In this document: positions 56,760-64,000 of the stretch, in pieces
Layout: each line of letters opens with the position of its first letter
Position numbering within the stretch: position 1 is the stretch's first letter
NCBI GenBank assembly: GCA_003586005.1
Contig: NSKI01000002.1
Span: forward strand, 62,001 to 126,000
DNA length: 64,000 nt
Direction: 5' to 3'
Origin: Haloplasmatales bacterium 4B
GTDB lineage: Bacteria; Bacillota_I; Bacilli_A; Haloplasmatales; Haloplasmataceae
Notes under the pieces: generated by a model
Databases searched by the model: none
What the model was told of the DNA's origin: nothing
Seen by the model: the letters and a program-made list of their open reading frames with translations, nothing else
Position numbers and translations under genes: made by a program

Positions 56760-56788
56760 TTGATTTAACGTTAAAAAATAAATATAAT
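56760..56788 (+). promoter_or_regulatory. Promoter of the truncated dtd copy
   Basis: TTGATT (56760-56765) and TATAAT (56783-56788) with a 17-base spacer; initiation would fall near 56795, inside the hairpin that ends the relA transcript. Confidence 0.75.
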
Positions 56789-56792
56789 AAAT

Positions 56793-56819
56793 CTATGGAA
56801 AGGTTCCATAGTTTTTTTT
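56793..56819 (+). terminator. relA terminator overlapping the dtd transcription start
   Basis: CTATGGAA-AGG-TTCCATAG with T8. Transcripts from relA contain the whole stem; those starting near 56795 would lack part of the 5' arm. Confidence 0.85.
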
Positions 56820-56834
56820 CAATTAGGAGGTTTT

Positions 56835-57113
56835 ATGAAAATAGTTATACAAAGAGTAAGTAACGCAAATGTTAAAGTTGATGATAAAGTAGTTGGAGAA
56901 ATAAATAGCGGTTTATTGCTACTAGTTGGCATAACACATAATGATACATCAGAAGATGTAGATTATTTAGTAAAGAAAATAATAAACATGAGAATTTTTG
57001 AAGACGAAAATGGTAAAATGAATATTTCATTACTACAAAAAGGTTATGATATATTATCAATAAGTCAATTTACGAGGTGTGTTGCCTTAGGGCCAGAATT
57101 AGTATATAATTAA
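56835..57113 (+). pseudogene. dtd: D-aminoacyl-tRNA deacylase, truncated by insertion after about codon 80
   Basis: Starts as a normal Dtd ([20 protein letters not shown]...) with AGGAGG upstream and stays intact to QFT (to 57073). It then reads [12 protein letters not shown] and stops, losing the catalytic SQFTL(F)A and C-terminal GAMM..V.NDGPVT segments. Its position after relA is the ancestral one in Bacilli. The first 80 residues are about 82% identical to the complete copy at 59508. It cannot be a functional deacylase. Confidence 0.88.
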
Positions 57114-57145
57114 GCTATGGAAAATATATCCATAGCTTAATTTTT
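57108..57145 (+). terminator. Strong terminator ending the truncated dtd transcript
   Basis: Perfect 13-bp stem AATTAAGCTATGG/CCATAGCTTAATT, 9-base loop, T tail; 18 bases before the nSTAND gene. It isolates that gene from upstream transcription. Confidence 0.88.
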
Positions 57146-57162
57146 ATGAAAGGGGATTGTAT

Positions 57163-59487
57163 ATGTTTAATTATAGTAATTTAAGTTCAAAAGATTTTGA
57201 GAATATATGCAAAGATATTCTTGAAAAACAATTAGACATAAAATTAAGAACATTTGCTAATGGACCAGATGGAGGAATAGATATTAAAGGATTCATATCT
57301 AATGACATTATAGGTCAAGGTAAATTATATTTAAATCAAAGTACAACACAAGCTGTAGATAATGTTAAGAAAGAACTAGTGAAAATAAAAAAGATAGATC
57401 CGAAAAAATATTTTATATTTGTTGGACGTGAATTGACCCCCAAAAATATAACTGATATATATAATCATTTTATTGATTATATGGAAAATGAATCATTTGT
57501 TTGGGATTTAAATATGATTGATGACTTTTTAAAGAATAACAAAGATGTATTATTAAAACATCATAAACTTTGGATGGAATCAGCAGATGTATTAACAAGT
57601 TTGCTAACATCTACAATTGATTTTCAAACTCAGATTAAAATTAAAGATTATTTAGATCAATCAAAATTTTTTGTAAAAACAAAATTTTATCATGAAGCTA
57701 TAAATTTATTAGAAAAATTTAATGTAGTTTTACTACATGGTGATGCAGGAGTCGGAAAAACTACCCTATCAGAAATGATTCTTAATCTATTTCAAATAAA
57801 AGGTTATGAAATATTATATCAATCTAATGATGATTATTCTAAATTGTTTGAAAAATTATCATCATCGGAAGATGTTAAACAAATAATTTTATTAGATGAT
57901 TTCTTGGGACAACGTTACTCTGAACTTAAAGAAAAAAAGGTGACTCCTATTTTACATTTAATTAATTATGTATTAACAAATCCTAATAAAAAGTTAATTT
58001 TAAATAGTAGAATAACGGTTCTTAATGATGCCAAATCTCAATATGAGAATTTTAATAGTAGAATTAATCATAGTAGGATACAAAAATATGAACTTAATAT
58101 GAATAATCTAACTGATACAGAAAAAGGATTAATTTTTTTAAATAATATGCGAAGATTTAATGTTAGTGATGAACATTATGAAGATATAAGGAAATATAAA
58201 AGATATAAAGTAATAGTTAGACACAAAAATTATAATCCACGAGCAATAGAATATGTTTCTCAAAACTTTAAAATGATACCTGCTGACCACTACTACGCTT
58301 TTATTATAGAAACTTTAAAAGATTCATTTAAAGTATGGGAAAATGAATATGATTATAAAATTGAGGAAATCGATCGAATTTTAATACAAACAATTTATAC
58401 TTTAGGAAATAAAGACGTTCCCGAACATATAGTTATTGAATGTTTTAATCAATTATTATCTAAGTTGAGAATATCTGGAGGATATCAGCAATGTTTTAGA
58501 AGATTAGAAAAATCATTTATTACCCTTACAATGATTGATACTAACCGTTTTTTAAAATTAAAAAATCCATCAATATATGATTTTTTAGATAAAAAGTCTA
58601 GTTCTGATTATTCAAATTTAATTACAATACTTGATAATAGTTTATACCTGGAGCAAGTTAATACTATCTTTTGGATAATGAAAAAGAATAACATACCTGT
58701 TAAGGATAATTTTGATAAATTATTCTTATTGAAGAGATTTGACAATAATTCACAATTAAATCCTTTAATAATAATGAAGGTATTCACTATAAAGCATAAG
58801 GTATATAAAAAATATCTAGAAAATATAAAAAGCAATATTGAAACAGACCCTTGGTCAACTTCATATATGAGTTTGTGTCTTAATAAGGAGTTAATTGATT
58901 ATTATGAAATAGATATATATGACACTTATAATGATTTTTCAAGAGTTTTTCTTTATGCAGACCTAAATGATTATTTAAAAGGTTTGATGATTTTTAATGA
59001 AAGAAACAACAAAGAGATATTCAATCATGAATTAACTTCTGAAATTTATAAAGAGATAAATTATAGAATTGATGATTACTACGATGATAACTTCGACTCC
59101 TTATTTAATGAATTTTTTGATAAAGAAAAATTATATTTTCCAGAGGAAATTGAGTATAGCATAGATAATGGTAATTATTCTATTGATTATATACCATCTG
59201 ATGTAATAGATGATTTATTAGAAGATTTTACACAACATCTTATCAAATCTTTAGTAGAATATATATCAATAGATTTTAAAAATCTCAGAACGGAATGGGT
59301 TAAATGTATTGATAGTTATCAATTTAGTGAATTATGTAATAAAATTAGTTTAGAAGATATATCGCAAAAATTTATCGAAGTAATTCAATATGGAGAGTAT
59401 ATGGATTATATGGCAGATGAATATAGAGAGATGTCTAGGGATGATTCATTAGAATCGATATTTGAAGATACTTATAATAACAAATAA
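57163..59487 (+). CDS. Restriction-endonuclease-like/nSTAND3 NTPase (candidate anti-phage protein)
   Basis: 774 residues from ATG 57163 (AAAGGGG seven bases upstream). Residues 1-100 look like a PD-(D/E)xK nuclease: [21 protein letters not shown] (D40), GQGK (Q52, K54) and LTPKNI. Residues about 165-370 are an nSTAND3-type ATPase: [20 protein letters not shown], Walker [10 protein letters not shown] (193-201), Walker [10 protein letters not shown] (about 242-250) and [10 protein letters not shown]. The C-terminal 400 residues are helical with an acidic tail and are probably the sensor. Similar nuclease-STAND fusions defend bacteria against phages. It lacks any partner gene. Confidence 0.75.
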   Translation: MFNYSNLSSKDFENICKDILEKQLDIKLRTFANGPDGGIDIKGFISNDIIGQGKLYLNQSTTQAVDNVKKELVKIKKIDPKKYFIFVGRELTPKNITDIYNHFIDYMENESFVWDLNMIDDFLKNNKDVLLKHHKLWMESADVLTSLLTSTIDFQTQIKIKDYLDQSKFFVKTKFYHEAINLLEKFNVVLLHGDAGVGKTTLSEMILNLFQIKGYEILYQSNDDYSKLFEKLSSSEDVKQIILLDDFLGQRYSELKEKKVTPILHLINYVLTNPNKKLILNSRITVLNDAKSQYENFNSRINHSRIQKYELNMNNLTDTEKGLIFLNNMRRFNVSDEHYEDIRKYKRYKVIVRHKNYNPRAIEYVSQNFKMIPADHYYAFIIETLKDSFKVWENEYDYKIEEIDRILIQTIYTLGNKDVPEHIVIECFNQLLSKLRISGGYQQCFRRLEKSFITLTMIDTNRFLKLKNPSIYDFLDKKSSSDYSNLITILDNSLYLEQVNTIFWIMKKNNIPVKDNFDKLFLLKRFDNNSQLNPLIIMKVFTIKHKVYKKYLENIKSNIETDPWSTSYMSLCLNKELIDYYEIDIYDTYNDFSRVFLYADLNDYLKGLMIFNERNNKEIFNHELTSEIYKEINYRIDDYYDDNFDSLFNEFFDKEKLYFPEEIEYSIDNGNYSIDYIPSDVIDDLLEDFTQHLIKSLVEYISIDFKNLRTEWVKCIDSYQFSELCNKISLEDISQKFIEVIQYGEYMDYMADEYREMSRDDSLESIFEDTYNNK

Positions 59488-59507
59488 TCTATATAAAGGA
59501 GGAAACT

Positions 59508-59954
59508 ATGAAAATAATAATACAAAGAGTCATCAATGCTAATGTTATTGTTGATAAAAAAATAGTTGGAGAAATAAATAATGGTCTTTTATTATTAGTT
59601 GGTGTAACACACGATGATACGTTAGAAGATGTAAATTATTTAGTTAGAAAAATTATCAACATGCGAATATTTGATGATGAAAATGGAAAAATGAATATTT
59701 CCTTAATACAAAAAGGTTACGATATACTTAGTGTTTCCCAATTTACATTGTTTGCACAAACCGAACGAGGGAATAGACCTGGATTTTCTGAAGCAGCTAA
59801 ACCTACATTAGCCAAACAATTATATGAAGAGTTTAATAAAAAGTTAAGAGAAAATAAAGTTAGAGTTGAGACGGGAATATTTGGAGCAATGATGGAAGTT
59901 TCTTTGGTAAACGATGGACCCGTAACAATAATTATTGACTCTAAAAACAGGTGA
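59508..59954 (+). CDS. dtd: D-aminoacyl-tRNA deacylase (complete copy)
   Basis: 148 residues, full length. [20 protein letters not shown] and the C-terminal [16 protein letters not shown] carry the catalytic and cross-subunit Gly-Pro-type motifs. It recycles D-aminoacyl-tRNA. RBS AAAGGAGG. It lies 20 bases after the nSTAND gene and overlaps the serine recombinase start region by four bases (to the GTG) while the preferred recombinase ATG is nine bases past the stop. Its 5' 239 bases duplicate the truncated copy at 56835. Confidence 0.93.
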   Translation: MKIIIQRVINANVIVDKKIVGEINNGLLLLVGVTHDDTLEDVNYLVRKIINMRIFDDENGKMNISLIQKGYDILSVSQFTLFAQTERGNRPGFSEAAKPTLAKQLYEEFNKKLRENKVRVETGIFGAMMEVSLVNDGPVTIIIDSKNR

Positions 59955-59962
59955 TTAAGATT

Positions 59963-61798
59963 ATGGAAAATTCAAACAATCAAGCTCTTAAAAATTTAAA
60001 CGAGTACATCAAAAAAAGAAAAAAGAAATTTCTTAATAGTTCTGAAAAAATTATTGTTTATGTTAGGGTAAGTTCATTTGCTTCTGTTGAAAAAGATAAT
60101 TCAATTCCTAAACAAAAGGAATTAATAAAAGATTTTATTAGTAACGATAATGATTTATCTAAGTTCATAGTTAATGGAGAATACACAAGAGATGTAATCA
60201 TGGTTGAAGACCCAGCAGAATCAGGACTTAAATTTGATGATCGTCCAGGTTTAGTAAAGATAAGAAAACATATTAAAGAGGATAATGTATCTCATCTACT
60301 TGTATTTAAAGTTGATAGACTAGGTAGATCAATAGGACAAAATGCAAAAATAAGTGAAGAATTAGAAAAAAACGGTGTGCATCTAATATCTGTAACTGAA
60401 TCATTTATAGACACTAGAAAAAATAAGAGTGAATTTTACTTTACTTTATTATCAATGTTTGCTCAAATGGAAATTCAGAATATAAAAGAACGTACACAGT
60501 TAGCGATGATGAATAGAATGAGTCAAGGTTATGCTCCACCAGGAACGACTCCTTACGGTTTCAAAAGACATAAATCAGAAGAATTAAATGGAACAATATT
60601 TATACCTGCACCATATGAAGAAGATATTATAAGAAAAATTTTTGAGTTAGCTGCATTAAATACTAGTAATGCTGATATAAGTAAAATTATATATGGTATG
60701 GATAATGATTTATTATTTTCGACATCACAAATAATGAGAATGATTCGGAATCCTATATATAAAGGAATAGTTCGTTATAATAATGAAAGTAGAAATAAAC
60801 GCAAAGGAAAAGGTAAAGAAATCCTTGTAAAAGCATTATTTGATGGCCTAGTAAGTGAAAAATTATGGCAAAAGGCAAATGATACAAGAAAATCCTATAC
60901 ACGAGATAAGGATAAATATTTGAGAAAAAGTCTGTTCCCTGATAAAATTACTTGTCCTTACTGTGGGGATATATTACAAACCAAAAATAGTAAGTCTAAG
61001 TTGAACGGGGAAGAGGTTTATTATACTTATTATGTTTGTAGATCTAGTAGATCTGATAATGATATAAATAATACGTGTAGTTTGAATAAATTACCAATGG
61101 AGCTATTAGAAGCATATATAATTTGTGAACTGATTAAACAAGTAGAAGAAAATAATAATTACAATAATATTAAAGAATTTCACTCCTTAGTTTTTGGACA
61201 AATGAAATATTATTATAGTTTACTTAAAAATATTGATGTAGAAGCTAAAAAGGCTCAACTAACAAAGAAAATTGAAAATGAAGATAAAAAATTAGAAATA
61301 TTAAGAGACGAGTTCTATAATAACGAAATTAGTGAAAAAGAATACATTGATAGAAAAAAATTAGTAGTATCTTATAAAAAAGATTATCAAGATCAAATAA
61401 ATGAACTTAGTGATAATTCTAGTGATAGTAAGATAAAGTACACCATAGCAAAACATCACAAAAAAGAGTTAAAAGAATTAATTAAATTTATGACTATTGG
61501 ATATAAAATTCATTTTGAAAATGAAAAACAAAGACCTTATTTTTCATTATCATTTTCTAATTTAATAGAGTCAATTCATTTAATAAAAAAGAATGATAAT
61601 GATAAATTAAACATTCAGGAAAGATATTCTGTTAAATTCAAATTTACAAATAAAATGATTAAATTTGATAATGTCGGATATGGTTCTATATTAAATAATC
61701 ATGAAAGACTTAAAAGTTATAAAGATATTTCGATGAATAATGTAAGAAATTTTGAAAATTATGAAGTTGATAATATTAATGAATTATTGAAACATTAA
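59963..61798 (+). CDS. Large serine recombinase (site-specific integrase)
   Basis: 611 residues. Resolvase domain: YVRVSSFASVEKDNSIPKQK (catalytic Ser37), FKVDRLGRS and LLSMFAQMEIQNIKERTQ; recombinase domain with PPGTTPYGFKR; zinc ribbon CPYCGDIL plus two later cysteines; then a coiled coil (about 400-480). ATG 59963 follows AGGTGA, which overlaps the dtd stop. Serine integrases usually lie beside their attachment site, which fits integration in dtd. Confidence 0.93.
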   Translation: MENSNNQALKNLNEYIKKRKKKFLNSSEKIIVYVRVSSFASVEKDNSIPKQKELIKDFISNDNDLSKFIVNGEYTRDVIMVEDPAESGLKFDDRPGLVKIRKHIKEDNVSHLLVFKVDRLGRSIGQNAKISEELEKNGVHLISVTESFIDTRKNKSEFYFTLLSMFAQMEIQNIKERTQLAMMNRMSQGYAPPGTTPYGFKRHKSEELNGTIFIPAPYEEDIIRKIFELAALNTSNADISKIIYGMDNDLLFSTSQIMRMIRNPIYKGIVRYNNESRNKRKGKGKEILVKALFDGLVSEKLWQKANDTRKSYTRDKDKYLRKSLFPDKITCPYCGDILQTKNSKSKLNGEEVYYTYYVCRSSRSDNDINNTCSLNKLPMELLEAYIICELIKQVEENNNYNNIKEFHSLVFGQMKYYYSLLKNIDVEAKKAQLTKKIENEDKKLEILRDEFYNNEISEKEYIDRKKLVVSYKKDYQDQINELSDNSSDSKIKYTIAKHHKKELKELIKFMTIGYKIHFENEKQRPYFSLSFSNLIESIHLIKKNDNDKLNIQERYSVKFKFTNKMIKFDNVGYGSILNNHERLKSYKDISMNNVRNFENYEVDNINELLKH

Positions 61799-61934
61799 GT
61801 ATAAATGAACAACCTTTTCCTTAAATTCATTAGTATATTTGCTATATTTCATTTAATCCTCCCAAAAGAAAAAAACTATGATAATTAATTTTAACTTAGT
61901 TTCTTATTATAGATAGTAGAAATAAATAGTTAAA

Positions 61935-61967
61935 GAGGAAATGACTTTAAATCTGTCAATTCCTCTC
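61935..61967. terminator. Hairpin between the recombinase and the next minus-strand gene
   Basis: AGAGGAAATGAC pairs with GTCAATTCCTCT with one mismatch; moderately T-rich flanks on both strands. Serves as the end of two convergent genes. Confidence 0.55.
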
Positions 61968-62034
61968 TTAAGTTTTTAGGCATAAGTAATGCTAGTTTTA
62001 AATAAACGTGAACAATACGAAATCTAAAACAAAA

Positions 62035-62304
62035 TTACAAATCTTCAATATTTAAAACTTCATCATTGAAGTAAAAATTTTTATCCTCATAAATATCTTG
62101 GTAACAATCATAATGATATTTTACCAAGTAATCTTCTAGGGTGCTTTTATTTAAAATTCGTTTTAGTTCATAAAATGAGTTAAAATCATTCATATACTCA
62201 AAAACATTTCTACTACTATCGTATATCCTGTAACCATAATCTATAACCTTATCGCTTCCATCATTATTTAGATTTATGAATTTTGTGTACTTAATATTAT
62301 ACAT
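62035..62304 (-). CDS. Small hypothetical protein
   Basis: 89 residues, acidic and Tyr/Asn-rich, start ATG after a good AAAGGTGAT site. No domain recognised; the C-terminus DEVLNIEDL is acidic. Oriented against the recombinase and within the putative island, so it may be cargo. Confidence 0.6.
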   Translation of the reverse strand: MYNIKYTKFINLNNDGSDKVIDYGYRIYDSSRNVFEYMNDFNSFYELKRILNKSTLEDYLVKYHYDCYQDIYEDKNFYFNDEVLNIEDL

Positions 62305-62682
62305 GAATCGATCACCTTTTTAATTTATTACTATATTTTATGATATATTATAATATGTATGTTATTATCAAAGAATTTTATTGTCATACAAAAACAATCA
62401 AAGAAAAGGATAAACTAATTTGATAAACTAATTTTTAGTGGCAAAAACAGGGCATATAGAAACAATTAATTAAAATAAGAATATCTTAATGTAATTATGC
62501 AGTTGATAATGAAATTTCAGTATCATTATCAATTCAACATATATTTTAAGGTGGAAACTTTTCAAATGATCACCTGGCAAGTATTAGATTACCATATATA
62601 ATATAACTAACTGACTATTAATTGTTTAACGTTATCAATAATTATGTTATAATATCTCTAGAAAAATGATGGAGGAATTTAT
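62305..62682. other. AT-rich intergenic interval with a 9-bp inverted repeat
   Basis: Contains TTGATAATG (62503-62511) and CATTATCAA (62524-62532), an inverted repeat fit for an operator or attachment half-sites, and TATAAT at 62648-62653 just before the gene at 62683. No gene is seen. Confidence 0.45.
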
Positions 62683-63114
62683 ATGAGTTGGGAAAAAGTA
62701 AATTTTAATAATTTTTCTTGGTATTACCATACAAAAGAATCAAACCTAGAACTATTTAAAAAATTTATTATTGAAAATGATATAGTTTCATTTAGAAAAA
62801 GTAAAACATATACATCTTTTAAACGATTTTTAGAAACTGGTAGAGATGCAGGTAAATATCCTGTAAATGATATGCTAGAATATCCTTATAAAGACCACGA
62901 TTACTATTTTAAAACAAAACATGGTAAAGTAATCTATATATCACAGCCTTATTCTGATTATGAATCAACTAAAAAGGAATATGATAATTTCTCTAATAAT
63001 TTAGATATAAAGTGTGTTGTTTATGATTCAAACTTTAGTTGGTACAGTCCTGGTCATTCATTATTAGTGATTGTAACTTTAAATGATATAAATGTAAAAG
63101 TATTTAAAGGTTAG
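62683..63114 (+). CDS. Hypothetical protein
   Basis: 143 residues, GATGGAGGA ribosome site. Aromatic-rich (NFNNFSWYYHT, HDYYFKTKHGKVIYISQPYSD, SNFSWYSPGHSLLVIV). The tail NDINVKVFKG is beta-like. It is not recognised; the H-K-H-G...P-Y-S pattern might be a small enzyme but this is speculative. Probable island cargo. Confidence 0.6.
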   Translation: MSWEKVNFNNFSWYYHTKESNLELFKKFIIENDIVSFRKSKTYTSFKRFLETGRDAGKYPVNDMLEYPYKDHDYYFKTKHGKVIYISQPYSDYESTKKEYDNFSNNLDIKCVVYDSNFSWYSPGHSLLVIVTLNDINVKVFKG

Positions 63115-63170
63115 CTGGTTTGTCAAATAATGTTTGGCAATAATGCACCAAAAAAATTTAGATTGAAATG

Positions 63171-63199
63171 ATTAAGTAATATTACTTAATTATTTTTAT
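63171..63199 (+). terminator. Terminator-like palindrome
   Basis: ATTAAGTAATATTACTTAAT, a perfect 20-base palindrome, followed by TATTTTTATT. Confidence 0.5.
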
Positions 63200-63227
63200 T
63201 ATTCAATTACTGATTATTATAGAGTGA

Positions 63228-63401
63228 CTGTTTGTTGATCTACTCTTAGAGTTGAGATATTTAACTGATTTTATAAATTATGTACTATGGGGAAAAGGTA
63301 AACATGTTTCAATTTTGACTGTTGCTAAAGCATTCGAATCTCTAATCTTTGTAATAGATATGTATGATGGTTCAACAGGTATATTGGTATTCTATTATTA
63401 A
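63228..63401 (+). pseudogene. Remnant or start-less small reading frame
   Basis: An open frame gives LFVDLLLELRYLTDFINYVL, then WGKGKHVSILTVAKAFESLI and FVIDMYDGSTG to a stop. It has no ATG, TTG or GTG at its head and no ribosome site. The composition looks protein-like. Probably the end of a decayed gene. Confidence 0.35.
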
Positions 63402-63478
63402 TTTTTGTCTTTATGATTGATACTTAAACTTTAAAACAACAAAGTGTGTTTGTTAGGGGACGAAAATATGATATAATG

Positions 63479-63510
63479 ATACTATATTTTGTCAAAATAT
63501 AGTATTTTTT
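63479..63510 (+). terminator. Strong terminator
   Basis: ATACTATATTTT-GTC-AAAATATAGTAT, 12-bp perfect stem with T6 tail, six bases after a TATAAT (63471-63476). Confidence 0.8.
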
Positions 63511-63533
63511 ATTTGAATATTAAATAAAAAATA

Positions 63534-63644
63534 AGACATTTAGAATTTGCTGCAAAACCGCTATTACAATTACTTAAGACTGAAAATGCTGACATCGAAC
63601 CTGGAGATATTCCTACCAATATAAAATTTAAAATTATAGAATAA
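63534..63644 (+). pseudogene. C-terminal remnant of an unknown protein
   Basis: 37 codons (EFAAKPLLQLLKTENADIEP, then GDIPTNIKFKIIE) with no start, directly after a stop and a terminator. Composition is protein-like; family unknown. Confidence 0.35.
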
Positions 63645-63773
63645 GTTAAATATAAAGGAAAAAGCTGAAGTCAAAATTTGTACTTGATATATTTGTAAAT
63701 AAGATTTATTTATGAAAAGAATTGGCTACTTGAGAAATTTAGTAAACAATATGGGTAAATTGGAGAGATATAG

Positions 63774-64000
63774 ATGAAAAAGGATTTTAAATATTACAAA
63801 GCGAAATTTAAAGATAACGAAAATGCATTATATATAATAAAAAAATTATTAAAGAGAGGAGAAGATTTATCAAGATTCGATGAGAATATTTTTGATTCTA
63901 GACAACTCTATCATATTTTTAGAGGATTATATCATAAAGTTGATATATCAATTTATGCACTCCCTAAATATAATGCATGTCAAATGGATATTATTTTAAC
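63774..64000 (+). CDS. Repeat-containing protein, 5' part (runs off the window)
   Basis: About 75 residues visible from ATG 63774 (GGAGAG upstream). The segment LYHIFRGLYHKVDISIYALP continuing YNACQMDIIL resembles the repeating GL-x-x-x-VDxSxYA...QM unit found in uncharacterised proteins on mobile elements of Clostridia and relatives. The rest lies beyond the window. Confidence 0.6.
   Translation, partial: MKKDFKYYKAKFKDNENALYIIKKLLKRGEDLSRFDENIFDSRQLYHIFRGLYHKVDISIYALPKYNACQMDIIL

Larger units (their letters stand above)
57074..59746 (+). mobile_element. Candidate integrated cassette bounded by two dtd breakpoints
   Basis: The two dtd copies are homologous up to CAATTTAC (57066-57073 and 59739-59746). 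After it the first continues into foreign sequence and the second into the rest of dtd. The 2.67 kb between contains the nSTAND gene and a dtd 5' part about 82% identical in protein to the native one. A serine recombinase gene follows immediately. Whether the element ends at 59746 or extends past the window is not resolvable here. Confidence 0.5.

Noticed and set aside
57163-59507. Toxin-antitoxin interpretation of nSTAND plus dtd
   Set aside because: dtd is a clear tRNA-proofreading enzyme with a native copy beside relA; its presence is better explained by the integration site.
62503-62532. Inverted repeat TTGATAATG/CATTATCAA as the recombinase attachment site
   Set aside because: It shares nothing with the CAATTTAC breakpoint in dtd; an operator is at least as likely.

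Overview
The window is AT-rich DNA from a low-GC Gram-positive bacterium (Bacillota). TGA is a normal stop codon (guaD and dtd end in TGA), so it does not use the Mycoplasma code. Strong AGGAGG-type ribosome binding sites, TTG starts and Bacillus-like gene order all point to a Bacilli-like lineage. Three blocks follow the Bacillus subtilis order: spoIVFA-spoIVFB-rplU-prp-rpmA-obg; safA-like LysM-ruvA-ruvB-queA-tgt-yajC; and yrzE-like/DUF421/spoVB/recJ/apt/relA/dtd. The sporulation-linked genes (spoIVFA/B, a SafA-like LysM protein, spoVB) suggest an endospore former or a recent descendant of one. No 16S rRNA or other decisive marker is present, so I do not name a genus.

Layout. 1-7.3 kb is a purine-catabolism operon: the end of one molybdenum hydroxylase, guanine deaminase, adenine deaminase, and a second four-subunit molybdenum hydroxylase whose Mo subunit is split into two genes. 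7.4-9.1 kb holds SatD, DUF3307 and YciI family genes. 9.1-15.2 kb is an accessory, decaying region. It has an intact IS3-family element, an ISL3 scrap, broken GNAT and ABC genes, a frameshifted secreted protein, an HD-domain protein and the tail of a second IS related to the first. 15.2-19.9 kb carries a leftward operon of an ICMT-like methyltransferase, a GH3-family enzyme and a GGDEF/HD-GYP c-di-GMP protein. 20.1-34 kb is mostly core: glpX, spoIVFA/B, a secreted subtilisin, L21-Prp-L27, Obg, two unknown exported proteins, the LysM protein, RuvAB, QueA, Tgt and YajC. Queuosine, Holliday-junction and ribosome-maturation functions are thus grouped together.

35.6-45.4 kb is a cobalamin-riboswitch-controlled operon for corrinoid uptake and late cobalamin assembly: btuFCD, cbiP, cbiB, cobD, cobC, cblT, cobU, cobS, a second cobU-like gene and cblS. 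With an alpha-ribazole transporter and kinase (cblT/cblS), the cell appears to import the lower-ligand nucleoside instead of making it. A 40-bp exact copy of the riboswitch 5' part lies 1.5 kb upstream, on the other side of a frameshifted gene. An MMPL/RND exporter operon with its TetR regulator follows on the minus strand.

56.8-64 kb is the most interesting part. The dtd gene next to relA is cut off after about 80 codons. It is followed by a restriction-endonuclease/nSTAND3-type NTPase, a candidate anti-phage protein, then a second full dtd, then a large serine recombinase gene overlapping that dtd by four bases. Both dtd copies share the 8-mer CAATTTAC at the breakpoint. This looks like site-specific integration into dtd with repair of the target gene by element-carried dtd sequence. 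Small unknown genes, remnants and a truncated repeat-protein gene follow to the window end, so the island continues beyond it.
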